Origin: Candidatus Saganbacteria bacterium
GTDB taxonomy: Bacteria > Margulisbacteria > WOR-1 > XYC2-FULL-46-14
Direction: 5' to 3'
Length of the DNA stretch: 45,422 bases
NCBI GenBank assembly: GCA_013202975.1
Contig: JABMQY010000011.1
Coordinates: 1-45,422, forward strand
Part shown: positions 1-8,906 of the stretch, piece by piece
Position numbering within the stretch: the stretch's first letter is position 1
Layout: every line of letters begins with the position of its first letter
Position numbers and translations under genes: made by a program
Notes under the pieces: generated by a model
What the model was told of the DNA's origin: nothing
The model's database searches: none
What the model saw: only the letters and a program-made list of their open reading frames with translations

Positions 1-225
1 CATGATTTTTGAAACTACTACCATTGATATTCCGTCAGGGAGGCGCAGAGAGGCATTATTAATAATTTCTTTCATCAGGGGGTCTGATTGGGAGTTAACA
101 ATCATTTCGGGATTTGGGGTGACGATTAGGCTTGGTTTGCCGGATTCAATTAATTGATCCACTTTTTTGATAGATTCGTGCAGCGTAATATTGTCTACTT
201 TAATTCCTGCAAATTCCAAAATCAT
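1..225 (-). CDS. TagA/WecG/CpsF-family glycosyltransferase, N-terminal part (truncated by window edge)
   Basis: The first 75 codons of a gene running off the left edge. The translation contains VTPNPEMIVNSQSDP and then a stretch ending LRLPDGISMVVVSK. This is the N-terminal signature of the WecG/TagA/CpsF family, which transfers N-acetylmannosaminyl or similar sugars onto undecaprenyl-linked intermediates of cell-wall or surface polymers at the inner face of the membrane. The ATG shares its A with the TGA stop of csaB (TGATG), so translation is probably coupled to csaB. A sugar transferase next to a polysaccharide pyruvyl transferase fits synthesis of a secondary cell-wall polymer. The acceptor and donor cannot be told from this fragment. 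Confidence 0.75.
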   Translation of the reverse strand, partial: MILEFAGIKVDNITLHESIKKVDQLIESGKPSLIVTPNPEMIVNSQSDPLMKEIINNASLRLPDGISMVVVSKIM

Positions 226-1280
226 CACCTAAGTAGTGAACCGACCAGAATGAAATTATCTATGCTTTTATCATATATTTCTTTCTTTATTAAGCTCAGG
301 CTTTTTACAACCCCGGTCCTGTTCTTCTGCAGTTCGTCAATTTTTGAAACGGCATCTTTAACAGAAAAATCATTCATAGATATAACCGGCAAGCATGCTT
401 CTTTCATAAAATTATCAACCTTGGGATCATATGAGATCCCCAGGGCCGGAACAAGATTTGAAACAGCGAACATTAAAGAATGAAGCCTCATTCCGATCAT
501 TAAATCAAGCCGGCTGATTAACCAGAGCATTTGTCTTGGGTCATAGGCCTGACCCATCATTTTTACCTTATTTTTCATAAGACGGATAACCTGATTGCAG
601 GCAATTATATCCTCCGGCCATTGAAACGGGATAAAGATGACTTGAGCATTATATTTTTCCAGAATAATATCTGCAGTCTTTGCGATCCGGGGCTGCAATT
701 GATTCCAGGCAGCGCAGTTTCTGACTGAGATGCCGATTAGAGGGCGTTTATGGGGATCAAATTCTTTTTCCTCTTTTTCTTTTGGATAAAGAATAAAAGT
801 AGGATCGGCTGTGCATACCAGCCTGGTTTTACAAAGATTTAATGAATTAAGATAATTAAAAGACGCCTTATCGCGCACGGTTATCAAAGAGCAGCCGTTA
901 AGGGCCAATCTGAGTAAAAATTTGTTGAATCCTGATTTTATCGGGCCGATTCCCTGCGCAAAGATAAATGTCTTTTTGCCCAAGAATTTTGCCAAAAATA
1001 TTAAACTTAAATAATACCACAGGCTCTTTGAGCTGGTTTTATCTTGCAGCAATCCCCCTCCGCCCGAGATAAACCCTTTTGATGTCAAAAGCGGCCAGAA
1101 TATTCTATTTCTTGGGATGGCATTAGCGTTTAGTGTCTTTTTGGTTTGTTCTGGGTTGTTTGAAAGAAAAACAAGTTTTATTTTGGGGTCAATCTTTTCA
1201 AACCCGGTTATAAGTGATTCAAGGATTGCCTCGTCCCCGGTGTTGTTGAAGCCATAGTATCCGGAAATTACTAATTTCAT
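225..1280 (-). CDS. csaB: Polysaccharide pyruvyl transferase CsaB
   Basis: A 351-residue protein of the polysaccharide pyruvyl transferase family. Visible hallmarks are the N-terminal GYYGFNNTGDEAIL (residues 7-20), the glycine-rich GGGGLLQD (73-80), FAQGIGP (107-113) and the C-terminal GMRLHSLMFA (263-272). CsaB proteins add ketal pyruvate from phosphoenolpyruvate to secondary cell-wall polysaccharides, which then bind S-layer-homology domains. Its start overlaps the stop of the upstream membrane-protein gene by four bases (ATGA) and its stop overlaps the next glycosyltransferase by one base. It therefore belongs to the comF-secA-prfB operon. An S-layer anchoring role is inferred from the family, since no SLH protein is encoded in the window. 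Confidence 0.88.
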   Translation of the reverse strand: MKLVISGYYGFNNTGDEAILESLITGFEKIDPKIKLVFLSNNPEQTKKTLNANAIPRNRIFWPLLTSKGFISGGGGLLQDKTSSKSLWYYLSLIFLAKFLGKKTFIFAQGIGPIKSGFNKFLLRLALNGCSLITVRDKASFNYLNSLNLCKTRLVCTADPTFILYPKEKEEKEFDPHKRPLIGISVRNCAAWNQLQPRIAKTADIILEKYNAQVIFIPFQWPEDIIACNQVIRLMKNKVKMMGQAYDPRQMLWLISRLDLMIGMRLHSLMFAVSNLVPALGISYDPKVDNFMKEACLPVISMNDFSVKDAVSKIDELQKNRTGVVKSLSLIKKEIYDKSIDNFILVGSLLR

Positions 1281-3172
1281 GACCTGTCCCTACGGCCCCA
1301 ATTTATTGCAAAACCCAAAATAAAACCAATTATTGTCCCAATGACCAGGCCATTAATCGACCGAATAATTGATACCATCAAAGGAGTATGCGTATGGCAG
1401 AAACTATTAATAAATGTTACAGGAGCCAGGGCTCCTATTGCAAGCATCAGCCACAGCCATTTTCTCTCTCCCCGGATAAACAGAACAGCCGATAAAAACA
1501 ATGCCGGATATCCGATCATGAATTCTTTGAAACGGGGACGGACAATTAGAAGGTTTTCCAGAATACTCCGTAATACCTTTTCTCCTTTTAACACAGGGAT
1601 AATAAAATTACCGCTGCGAGCTAGTAGAATAAAACCGATTCCTAATCCAACCGCCGTCAAAAGAATGTAGATGACCGGAATATTAGTTTTAAGGAAAGAT
1701 GTGATTTTATCCTTTGTCTTTTTATAATCAAGCTCTTGATCGTCACCTTTTATTAGAAAATAAGAAGCTACTATTAGTATTGGCAAAACAAGTGCAAATT
1801 TTATGCCTCGAAAGCTAAAGGCCCCAAGAATAAATCTGCTGTCGCACAGGATACCGACTATTATTAGAACCCCGATTAGGGCTTCAGCAAAAACATTGAC
1901 GACTATCACCGCAGCATTTATATAGATATTTTTAAATGAGGCTGCTTTTTTAAAGCTGTTGATAATAGCAATTGCCGGAAAAATGATTGCTGCGGCCAGG
2001 GCTATTAACTGCTGTAAAATTAAATCCGGTGAATTGTAGAAATATAGGGCAAAGAAAGAAAAGAACAGGATTGTTAAAATAGAGATTAAGTTTAATTTAA
2101 AAAAGGCATTCAATAATAAGATTAATCCAACGGCCGTCCCTAAGCCTAAAATTATTATGGGTTGTTTTGTAAGATTGAATTCTTGGGGGGAGGATGCCTT
2201 GCCAATTCTAAAGCCGGCTTTTTTAATTCCACTTCTAATGGAGGAAAAATATTCAATATCAAAACTTTGAGTTTTAAGATATGGTCTTATATAGAGCATT
2301 CTGATTCCTCGCTCTTTTGCTGCCCGTATAAATCGATCAATTGCAACTTTGGGATCGGTCTTTTTTAATTCATCCTGGGAGATGCCATGTACTCTTATTG
2401 TGTGGTTTCCCATCGATTTTTTTAACTCTGTATTGCCGAATTGTTTTATGATTTCAACGTAACCATAATTTATACCGTTATTTTTTAGGGCTTCTGCGAG
2501 CACAGGGATCTTGTTTGGGTGTCCTAGAATTTCTTCTCCCTCAAAAACGATTGTGTCGAGCCCCTTTAGTAGCGCAATCTTTTTTTCGATGTTATATTTT
2601 TGTTCATTGGCCAGACGGGGAATTATCCTGAAACCAGCAACTTGGCTCAATACTCTCTCGGAAAAGCCGATCCCTAAATTTCTTATTTCACTAACATTTT
2701 CATCTATTTCAATAATACTTCTTCCCAAAAACTTTATTTTTTTGTTAGAGAATGAGGCTTCCAGGTGGTTTAATACCCTTTTGCGAACTGCAGGATCCTT
2801 GATCAGGAAATAGGTTTTATCTTTTGCTATTAATCCCCGATCGGCATAACTTTTTAAGAAAGGACTGAGCCCTCTATTGCTTAAAATTCCGGCTCCGGAA
2901 GCAAAATAGAGCTCCCCATCTGCGGATGCTTGTGCCGGGGTTTGTTCCAAAAGTGCGATTGAGGTAATGCCTTGTTTTTTAATGTCTTTAAGTATTTTAG
3001 ATAAAGGGCTCTTTGATAATGCGGCTATCTTTTCAAGGTCAGCATAGTCAGATACCAGCTCAACTGTCTTGTTCTCCTGTTCAATTTGATAGCGCAGAAA
3101 GCCAAGTAAGGCTCCTTGAAGGACTGCGATGGTTAGTATAAGAGTTAGAATTGCTTTTAATGTTTTAGACAT
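1277..3172 (-). CDS. DUF5693-type multi-pass membrane protein
   Basis: A 631-residue protein with one N-terminal membrane helix (about residues 5-25), a large hydrophilic region to about residue 335, and then about eight hydrophobic helices to the C-terminus. The soluble part reads like a TIM-barrel-like domain of the DUF5693 family, which commonly sits next to csaB in bacteria that decorate secondary cell-wall polymers. Family assignment is from memory of the layout. No catalytic residues are recognised. The start ATG lies eight bases inside the prfB reading frame, and the stop overlaps the csaB start (ATGA), so it is translationally coupled on both sides. It may take part in assembly or export of the pyruvylated polymer. 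Confidence 0.7.
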   Translation of the reverse strand: MSKTLKAILTLILTIAVLQGALLGFLRYQIEQENKTVELVSDYADLEKIAALSKSPLSKILKDIKKQGITSIALLEQTPAQASADGELYFASGAGILSNRGLSPFLKSYADRGLIAKDKTYFLIKDPAVRKRVLNHLEASFSNKKIKFLGRSIIEIDENVSEIRNLGIGFSERVLSQVAGFRIIPRLANEQKYNIEKKIALLKGLDTIVFEGEEILGHPNKIPVLAEALKNNGINYGYVEIIKQFGNTELKKSMGNHTIRVHGISQDELKKTDPKVAIDRFIRAAKERGIRMLYIRPYLKTQSFDIEYFSSIRSGIKKAGFRIGKASSPQEFNLTKQPIIILGLGTAVGLILLLNAFFKLNLISILTILFFSFFALYFYNSPDLILQQLIALAAAIIFPAIAIINSFKKAASFKNIYINAAVIVVNVFAEALIGVLIIVGILCDSRFILGAFSFRGIKFALVLPILIVASYFLIKGDDQELDYKKTKDKITSFLKTNIPVIYILLTAVGLGIGFILLARSGNFIIPVLKGEKVLRSILENLLIVRPRFKEFMIGYPALFLSAVLFIRGERKWLWLMLAIGALAPVTFINSFCHTHTPLMVSIIRSINGLVIGTIIGFILGFAINWGRRDRS

Positions 3173-4238
3173 TCTTTTTTAGCATTGCCTCAATAAATAA
3201 ATCAATATCCCCGTCAATTACTTTTTGAACGTTTCCTATTTCGCAGTTTGTGCGGTGGTCTTTTACCATTGTATAGGGAGCAAAGACGTATGAGCGGATC
3301 TGGTTCCCCCACTCTATCTTCTTTCTTTCTCCACGGATCTCATCGATTTTATCTTTGTGCTGTGAAACCATTAATTCGTATAGTTTTGCTTTAAGGATTT
3401 TCATGGCATATTCTTTATTCTGATGCTGAGAACGCTCAGCCTGGCTTTGTGTTACGATTCCTGTCGGTATATGAGTAATACGTATTGCAGAACTTACCTT
3501 ATTAACATTTTGTCCCCCTGGTCCGGAGGCCCGATAGGTATCAATCCTTAAATCAGCAGGGTCAATGTCAACCTTTATATCTTCTGTTATCTCCGGAATA
3601 ACCTCCAGCGCGGCAAAAGAGGTATGCCTTTTTCCATCAGAATTAAAGGGAGACATTCGAACCAACCGGTGAACACCATTTTCATTTCTCAAATATCCGT
3701 AAGCATATAATCCGGAAATTATTAGAGTAACACTTTTTATTCCGGCCTCTTCTCCATAGGATACGTCCGCAATTTCAACGGAATATTCTTTACTCTCTGC
3801 CCAACGGGTAAACATTCGAAGTAAAATTTGTGCCCAATCTTGCGCATCGGTACCGCCGGCTCCGGCCTGGATAGATATAATTGCATTATTGCTGTCATAA
3901 GGACCAGAAAGTAAGGCCTTTAATTCTTGTTTCCCTGCTCTTTGCGCAAGTTCGTCGTATTCTTTTTGAAGCGAAGTAAAATCACTTTCATTGGCCATCT
4001 CAACAAGCGTTGCTAAATCCTCTGTTTCACTACGCAGTCCTTCCCACTCATTTACCTCTTTTTTGAGGTTCTTCATCTGCTGCATAACCTTTTTTGCATT
4101 ATTAGAATCCTGCCAAAAATCAGGGGCAGAGCTTTGCTTAAGAAGCAGGGCTGCGCGGCTGCGCTTATCTTCGATCTTTTGAAATTCTCCAAGTTTTATA
4201 ATTTTAGCTTTTAATTCTTTTATTTGTTCATGCAGCAT
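3165..4238 (-). CDS. prfB: Peptide chain release factor 2
   Basis: A 357-residue class-I release factor. It carries the stop-codon recognition tripeptide SPF (residues 196-198) that defines RF2 (UAA/UGA) and the GGQ motif (241-243, in [11 protein letters not shown]) that triggers peptidyl-tRNA hydrolysis. The reading frame is continuous from ATG. I find no in-frame UGA or CUUUGAC slippery site in the N-terminal 40 codons, so the autoregulatory programmed frameshift common in prfB is absent. The gene starts 19 bases inside secA, an arrangement typical of the secA-prfB pair. A GGAAAG about 11 bases upstream of the ATG, inside secA, could act as the ribosome-binding site. Confidence 0.96.
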   Translation of the reverse strand: MLHEQIKELKAKIIKLGEFQKIEDKRSRAALLLKQSSAPDFWQDSNNAKKVMQQMKNLKKEVNEWEGLRSETEDLATLVEMANESDFTSLQKEYDELAQRAGKQELKALLSGPYDSNNAIISIQAGAGGTDAQDWAQILLRMFTRWAESKEYSVEIADVSYGEEAGIKSVTLIISGLYAYGYLRNENGVHRLVRMSPFNSDGKRHTSFAALEVIPEITEDIKVDIDPADLRIDTYRASGPGGQNVNKVSSAIRITHIPTGIVTQSQAERSQHQNKEYAMKILKAKLYELMVSQHKDKIDEIRGERKKIEWGNQIRSYVFAPYTMVKDHRTNCEIGNVQKVIDGDIDLFIEAMLKKNV

Positions 4239-6727
4239 TTCTTATATTTCTTTCCGCTTCCGCACGGACAGGGATCATTGCGTCCTGCTTTTTCTGCTAT
4301 TCTAACCGGAGCTGCTTTTGATGCACCCTCTTTTGGGGCCCCATAGAAAACTTTCCTCTTTTTTGGAAGCAGATCTTCATCCTCCCGGGCAATTTTAACC
4401 TTCAGGATCAGGCTGACTATCTCCTGGCGGACATTACTCATCATTTCCTGAAACATGCGGTAGCCTTCCATCTTGTATTCTACCAGGGGATCCTTTCCTC
4501 CATATCCCCGCAAACCGATCCCCTCTTTTAGCAGATCCATATTATCAAGCTGTTCAATCCACTTTTGGTCTATTACTCTAAGCATAACAATTCGTTCCAA
4601 TTCCCTCATTGCTTCTGATCCAATTTCTTCTTCGCGCATTTTATAGGCATTATTAAAGGTTTCAACTAATGAATCTTTGACTGCCTTTTTGTCCTGGTTT
4701 TCCCTGATCGTTTCTAACCCTTGTATCGGAATAATTTCATGGATGGCTTTTATCAGGCCGTCGTAGTCCCACTGGTCCGGGTGAGTTTTTTCCCGCAGGA
4801 AAAAATTTACCTGTTCAGCTATTGCCATCCCCATCATTTCTTCGATTTTTGACTTAAGATCTTTGCCCTCCAGTATTCTTCTGCGGAGAGAGTAAATTGT
4901 ATCTCTCTGTTTGTTCATTACATCATCAAACTCAAGAATTTGTTTTCTGATACCAAAATGGTACTGCTCAACTTTTCCTTGTGCATTTGCGATCGAGCGG
5001 GTAATAAGCGAATGTTCGATCGGGGTATTCTCTTCAATCCCCAATCGTTCCATGACGTTTGCAATGCGGTCTGATCCAAAAAGACGCATTAAATCGTCCC
5101 CCAAAGAGACATAAAAACGGGAAGAGCCGGGATCCCCCTGTCTTCCTGATCGGCCCCGTAATTGGTTATCAATCCGTCTTGATTCATGGCGTTCGGTTCC
5201 AATTACATGAAGCCCGTCCAAATCAACAACCCCCTCTCCCAGCACAATATCTGTTCCGCGTCCGGCCATGTTAGTTGAAATTGTGACCTTTCCTTTTTGT
5301 CCGGCCTGGGCAATAATCTCTGCCTCTTTTTCATGATGTTTTGCATTTAAGATCCGATGGGGAATGCCCCGCCGTGTCAGAATGTCTGCTATCAGCTCAG
5401 AATTTTCAATTGAAACTGTTCCAACCAGGGTTGGCTGCCCTTTTTTGTTAAGCCGGGCGATTTCGTCAGCAACCGCATTAAATTTTTCTTTTTTGGTTTT
5501 ATAAATAATGTCGGAGAGATACTTGCGGATCATAGGCTTATGAGTGGGAATAACCATAACGTCTAATCCATAAATTTTCCAGAATTCGGCCTCTTCTGTT
5601 TTTGCTGTTCCGGTCATACCTGCTAATTTGTTGTAAAGACGAAAGTAATTCTGAAAAGTAATAGTAGCCAGAGTTTGCGATTCTTCTCTGATGCGGACAT
5701 TTTCTTTTGCTTCAATTGCCTGGTGCAATCCGTCGCTGTAACGGCGGCCAACCATCAGCCTTCCTGTAAACTCGTCCACAATAAGGATCTCTCCGTCTTT
5801 TATAACATAATCAACATCATGCTTAAAAAGATGAAGCGCTTTTAGCGACTGCAGAATTTGGTGCGCGATACTCATATTTACAACATCGAAAAGATAATCT
5901 ACTTTCAAAAGATTTTCGGTCTTTTTTGTTCCCTCTTCGGTCAGGATTGCATTTTTGGTTTTTTCATCTACGGTAAAATCTGTTGTCTTTTGTAATTTTC
6001 TTGCAACACCCATTGCCCGATAGTATGTGTCAACCTTATCCTCAATCATGCCGGAAATGATCAGGGGGGTTCGTGCTTCGTCAATTAAGATAGAATCAAC
6101 TTCGTCTATTATGCCGTAATTTAATTCCCGCTGCACGCACTCCTCAAGAGAAAATGCCATATTGTCCCTAAGGTAATCAAATCCAAATTCATTATTTGTC
6201 CCGTATGTTACGTCAGCCGCATAGGCGACTCTTCTTTCGGCCGGATTCATGTGGTGCTGGATAAAACCGACCTCCAGACCCAGGAATTGATAGATCGGAC
6301 CCATCCATTCTGCGTCGCGTTTTGCCAGATAGTCATTTACTGTAACAACATGGCAGCCTTTTCCCGTTAGTGTATTAAGGTAAATAGGAAGTGTTGCTGC
6401 CAGGGTCTTTCCCTCTCCGGTTTTCATCTCCGAGATTTTTCCCTGGTGCAGTACTATGCCCCCCAGAATTTGTACGTCAAAATGTCTTAGTCCGATTGTG
6501 CGGACAGAGGCCTCTCTGACCAGGGCAAAAGCTTCGGGAAGGATATCGTCTAGTGTTTTTCCATTTTTTAGTTGTTCTCTAAAACTTTGTGTCTTTGCGC
6601 GAAGGTCAAAATCGGACAGCTTTTTTATTTCTTCTTCTAATTGGTTGATTTGAAGAAGTAAGGGGGTAAATTTTTTGAGCTTTTTTTCGTCGCTATCCCC
6701 AAAAAATCCAAAGAGCCACTTAAGCAT
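4220..6727 (-). CDS. secA: Preprotein translocase ATPase SecA
   Basis: An 835-residue SecA, the ATP-driven motor that pushes secretory proteins through SecYEG. Walker A is MKTGEGKT (residues 101-108). Walker B and adjacent sequence are [16 protein letters not shown] (about 208-223). The second motor domain contains [13 protein letters not shown] and [10 protein letters not shown]. The protein ends in the zinc-binding SEC-C motif [17 protein letters not shown], used for SecB or ribosome contact. AGGAG eight bases before the ATG fixes the start. The length is typical of SecA proteins without large insertions. It lies between hpf (34 bases upstream) and prfB (overlapping). No secM-like leader was seen. 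Confidence 0.97.
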   Translation of the reverse strand: MLKWLFGFFGDSDEKKLKKFTPLLLQINQLEEEIKKLSDFDLRAKTQSFREQLKNGKTLDDILPEAFALVREASVRTIGLRHFDVQILGGIVLHQGKISEMKTGEGKTLAATLPIYLNTLTGKGCHVVTVNDYLAKRDAEWMGPIYQFLGLEVGFIQHHMNPAERRVAYAADVTYGTNNEFGFDYLRDNMAFSLEECVQRELNYGIIDEVDSILIDEARTPLIISGMIEDKVDTYYRAMGVARKLQKTTDFTVDEKTKNAILTEEGTKKTENLLKVDYLFDVVNMSIAHQILQSLKALHLFKHDVDYVIKDGEILIVDEFTGRLMVGRRYSDGLHQAIEAKENVRIREESQTLATITFQNYFRLYNKLAGMTGTAKTEEAEFWKIYGLDVMVIPTHKPMIRKYLSDIIYKTKKEKFNAVADEIARLNKKGQPTLVGTVSIENSELIADILTRRGIPHRILNAKHHEKEAEIIAQAGQKGKVTISTNMAGRGTDIVLGEGVVDLDGLHVIGTERHESRRIDNQLRGRSGRQGDPGSSRFYVSLGDDLMRLFGSDRIANVMERLGIEENTPIEHSLITRSIANAQGKVEQYHFGIRKQILEFDDVMNKQRDTIYSLRRRILEGKDLKSKIEEMMGMAIAEQVNFFLREKTHPDQWDYDGLIKAIHEIIPIQGLETIRENQDKKAVKDSLVETFNNAYKMREEEIGSEAMRELERIVMLRVIDQKWIEQLDNMDLLKEGIGLRGYGGKDPLVEYKMEGYRMFQEMMSNVRQEIVSLILKVKIAREDEDLLPKKRKVFYGAPKEGASKAAPVRIAEKAGRNDPCPCGSGKKYKKCCMNK

Positions 6728-6761
6728 TATTTAATCTCCTAATGGGCAAAGAGGGGTCTTT

Positions 6762-7451
6762 TTAAAAAGAGGGTTCAATTAATCCAAAATCCCCCGAGTT
6801 TATTTTATATAAAATATTCAGTTGGTTGGTCTCGGAGTTGAAAAAAGGAAGTAATTTTCTTTTGCCTTTTTTGAATTTGGCAGCAGCATCATCTGCCGAA
6901 AGCTCTGATGCGGTTGATCCGTCAACAAATTTTCTTCCATAGAGGACGGTTGCTTCTCCGTCTTCTGCATTTCTAAAAACAATAAATTCAAGGCCTAATA
7001 ATTTTAACTCCGCTTTTGCTTCTTCTCTGGTCATAGTTTTGATTTCAAAGTTCGGCCTTTTTACGATTTTGGGCCCTTCCTGCTCTTCCTCCTCATCAAC
7101 ATTGTATTCTCTGGATAATTTTTTGAACTTTTTTCCCTGACGGCGTTTTTCCTGGATATGTTTTTCCTTATGTTTCTTTAATTGGCTCTTTAATTCTTCA
7201 CTGACCAGATCTATTGCAGCATACATATCCTGTCCTGCTTCCGATGCGCGGATAACTTTTTTACCTCCAACCCAAAGGCTTACTTCTGCAACATGGCTTC
7301 TTATTGCAGCTTTAATACTTCTGGCATCTAAAATAACTTCTGCCTTGATGATATTATTAAAAAATTCATCAAGTTTGGCTATCTTTTTACCTGCGTATTC
7401 CTTTAATGGCGGGGTCAGGTTTATTCCGTGTCCTTGAATGTTTATGATCAT
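6762..7451 (-). CDS. hpf: Long-form ribosome hibernation promoting factor, with a C-terminal insertion
   Basis: A 229-residue protein. Residues 1-100 form the S30AE/HPF domain that binds the 30S decoding region. A charged linker (about 95-135) follows. From about residue 140, RPNFEIKTMTREEA and EFIVFRNAEDGEATVLYGRK match the C-terminal dimerisation domain that forms 100S ribosome dimers. After VLYGRK there is an unusual segment of about 28 residues, and then FFNSETNQLNILYK and GDFGLIEP. The final beta-hairpin thus appears interrupted or partly duplicated. GAGGAGG is placed well for the ATG. The gene is 77 bases downstream of comF and a 49-base inverted-repeat element lies just ahead of the ribosome-binding site. 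Confidence 0.9.
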   Translation of the reverse strand: MIINIQGHGINLTPPLKEYAGKKIAKLDEFFNNIIKAEVILDARSIKAAIRSHVAEVSLWVGGKKVIRASEAGQDMYAAIDLVSEELKSQLKKHKEKHIQEKRRQGKKFKKLSREYNVDEEEEQEGPKIVKRPNFEIKTMTREEAKAELKLLGLEFIVFRNAEDGEATVLYGRKFVDGSTASELSADDAAAKFKKGKRKLLPFFNSETNQLNILYKINSGDFGLIEPSF

Positions 7452-7466
7452 AGTTTCCTCCTCTTT

Positions 7467-7515
7467 GGTATAGACATGCCCCTCCTGCGGCGGGCAGGCA
7501 TGGCATGTCTATACC
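7467..7515. repeat. Inverted repeat of the GTATAG-CATGCC family, upstream of hpf
   Basis: A perfect 14-base inverted repeat: GGTATAGACATGCC at 7467-7480 and its complement GGCATGTCTATACC at 7502-7515, around a G+C-rich centre with a smaller CCTGC/GCAGG stem. The outer TATAG..CATGCC resembles palindromes at 15581, 31581 and 42294. On the minus strand it ends 15 bases before the hpf ATG, so it would fold in the comF-hpf intergenic mRNA. Confidence 0.8.
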
Positions 7516-7528
7516 AATTCTACCAAAT

Positions 7529-8152
7529 TCAGAGTGTTCTTGAAAGTGTCAAAATATGTACTGACTTAGCCCCGGCCGCTTTTAGGGCTTTGGTGCATTC
7601 TGCTGTGGTGGCGCCGGTTGTATAGATGTCATCCAACAAAAGAATGTTTTTATCCTGAATCAGCTTTTTTCCTCGCACAACAAACGCACCCCGAAGGTTA
7701 AACAGGCGTTGTTGTTTTGGAAGATCAAATTGGGGCTTGGTATCCCTTTTTCTAAACAACAATCCTGAAACAGTCGGGATATGGCAATGTTCGGTGATTT
7801 TTAAGGCCAGGAGTTCTGTCTGGTTAAAGCCCCGCTCTGACAGTCTTTTTGTGTGGAGAGGAACCGGAATTATCATATCCAGATGATTTTTCCATAGGTG
7901 ACGATTAAGGTACTCGACTAATAACATACCTAAAGGACCGGCAAGTTTTTTTCTTTTTTTGAATTTGAAGCGTTTGATTGCCTTTTTTAGCACGCCGTCA
8001 TATTCCCCCACTGCATGGAAAAATATTGACGGGGTCAAATAGGTTACCTGGGGGAGGCATTTTCTACAGAAAACTTCATAGCCGATAGTACCGCAAACTT
8101 CGCATTTTGGAGGGAAGAAAATGTTTAATAATTGCCCGGCTAAAGCTGCCAT
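7529..8152 (-). CDS. comF: ComF-family phosphoribosyltransferase-like protein
   Basis: A 207-residue ComF/ComFC protein. Four cysteines (C17, C20, C29, C32; CEVC and FCRKC) form the N-terminal zinc finger. The C-terminal half is a type-I phosphoribosyltransferase fold, with the PRPP-loop-like ILLLDDIYTTGATT near residues 170-185. Relatives are needed for uptake of single-stranded DNA during natural transformation, though the biochemical step is not settled. It heads the operon leading to hpf and secA. The ATG is only eight bases from an extended -10 box and has no Shine-Dalgarno sequence, so the mRNA is probably leaderless. It is divergent from the AlbA-domain gene at 8233. Confidence 0.9.
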   Translation of the reverse strand: MAALAGQLLNIFFPPKCEVCGTIGYEVFCRKCLPQVTYLTPSIFFHAVGEYDGVLKKAIKRFKFKKRKKLAGPLGMLLVEYLNRHLWKNHLDMIIPVPLHTKRLSERGFNQTELLALKITEHCHIPTVSGLLFRKRDTKPQFDLPKQQRLFNLRGAFVVRGKKLIQDKNILLLDDIYTTGATTAECTKALKAAGAKSVHILTLSRTL

Positions 8153-8160
8153 TTGGGAGC

Positions 8161-8169
8161 ATTATAGCA
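8161..8169 (-). promoter_or_regulatory. Extended -10 promoter of the comF-hpf-secA operon
   Basis: On the minus strand TGCTATAAT is a perfect extended -10 element, eight bases before the comF ATG. No good -35 hexamer is present at 17 bases. Transcription would begin at or within one or two bases of the start codon. Confidence 0.65.
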
Positions 8170-8194
8170 CAAGAAAAAGCCAAAGGCACGGGAC

Positions 8195-8223
8195 TTGCTT
8201 TTGAGGTAGGCATGTGGTATCTT
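8195..8223 (+). promoter_or_regulatory. Sigma-70-type promoter of the AlbA-domain gene
   Basis: TTGCTT (8195-8200), a 17-base spacer and TATCTT (8218-8223) preceded by TG at 8215-8216 give an extended -10 promoter. It is divergent from the comF promoter. The ATG at 8233 lies nine bases downstream with no Shine-Dalgarno sequence. Confidence 0.55.
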
Positions 8224-8232
8224 ATCATCACC

Positions 8233-8850
8233 ATGACATGGCAAGACATAATTGATCTCCTTGGTCAGGGCGAAGGACAGTCTTTAGAATTCGAAAAACA
8301 AATCCCCTCCCCCGAAGACATTGCTCGGGATATGGTTGCATTTGCAAATGCCGACGGAGGGAAAATTGTTTATGGGATTGATGACAAGAATGGCCATCTC
8401 CTGGGTGTTTCTGTGGGTGATGATTATAAAAATGTCATTAAAACAATTGCAGAAGATCGTTGTCATCCCAAGGTCACCTTTGATGTTGAGCTTAATGTTC
8501 ATTCCGGCAAGAAAATCGTAATCATCACCGTACAGGAGGGGGACGAAAAACCCTATAAGTCGGATGATATTGCTTTTATTAGAGATGCGGCTGCTTCTCG
8601 TCCGGCCAAAGAAGAAGAAGAAAAGCAGATTACTAATCCCTGGAGCGGTTATGGGTTAAATAAGCGCCAGCTTCGGGCAATGCAGATGATTACTGAGCAT
8701 GGCAAAATAGTCAACAGAGAATATAGAGAAGCCTTTAATATTTCACACAAAACTGCTCATATTGAATTAACAATGCTTTCTGATAAAAAGTTGGTTTTAA
8801 CTCAAGGCTCCGGTCGCTCCACCTGCTATGTCTTTCCTTCGCAAGAATAA
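8233..8850 (+). CDS. AlbA_2 (Schlafen-type) domain protein with C-terminal winged helix
   Basis: A 205-residue protein. Residues 10-60 (GEGQSLEFEK, DMVAFANADGGKIVYGIDD) are the signature of the AlbA_2 domain found in bacterial predicted transcription regulators and Schlafen-like proteins. The C-terminal 65 residues (LNKRQLRAMQMITEHGKIVN, then an S/T-rich helix and KKLVLTQGSGRST) look like a winged-helix DNA-binding domain. A transcription-regulatory role is inferred. I chose the ATG at 8233 because a promoter ends nine bases before it and the family alignment begins there. Longer frames upstream would run through the promoter and the divergent comF start. Its target is unknown. Confidence 0.75.
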   Translation: MTWQDIIDLLGQGEGQSLEFEKQIPSPEDIARDMVAFANADGGKIVYGIDDKNGHLLGVSVGDDYKNVIKTIAEDRCHPKVTFDVELNVHSGKKIVIITVQEGDEKPYKSDDIAFIRDAAASRPAKEEEEKQITNPWSGYGLNKRQLRAMQMITEHGKIVNREYREAFNISHKTAHIELTMLSDKKLVLTQGSGRSTCYVFPSQE

Positions 8851-8860
8851 CTACTTTACC

Positions 8861-8890
8861 TGAAATTTTCCCCTTATTTTGACGATACAT
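8861..8890 (+). promoter_or_regulatory. Sigma-28-like promoter (site A)
   Basis: TGAAATTTT begins at 8861 and CGATACAT at 8883, with exactly 20 bases between TG and CG. The flanking ACC before TG and the ATATAGG after the -10 are shared with site B at 19221. It drives the radical SAM-like gene at 8907, which also has a Shine-Dalgarno AGGGAG. Confidence 0.7.
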
Positions 8891-8906
8891 ATATAGGGAG
8901 CAAAAT

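Noticed and set aside
154-483. Plus-strand open frame opposite csaB, one of many such frames opposite minus-strand genes
   Set aside because: It lies wholly in the shadow of conserved genes, has no ribosome-binding site or promoter and no recognisable product.
3165-4238. Programmed +1 frameshift in prfB
   Set aside because: The frame is continuous from the ATG and there is no CUUUGAC-type slippery site or in-frame UGA in the N-terminal region.
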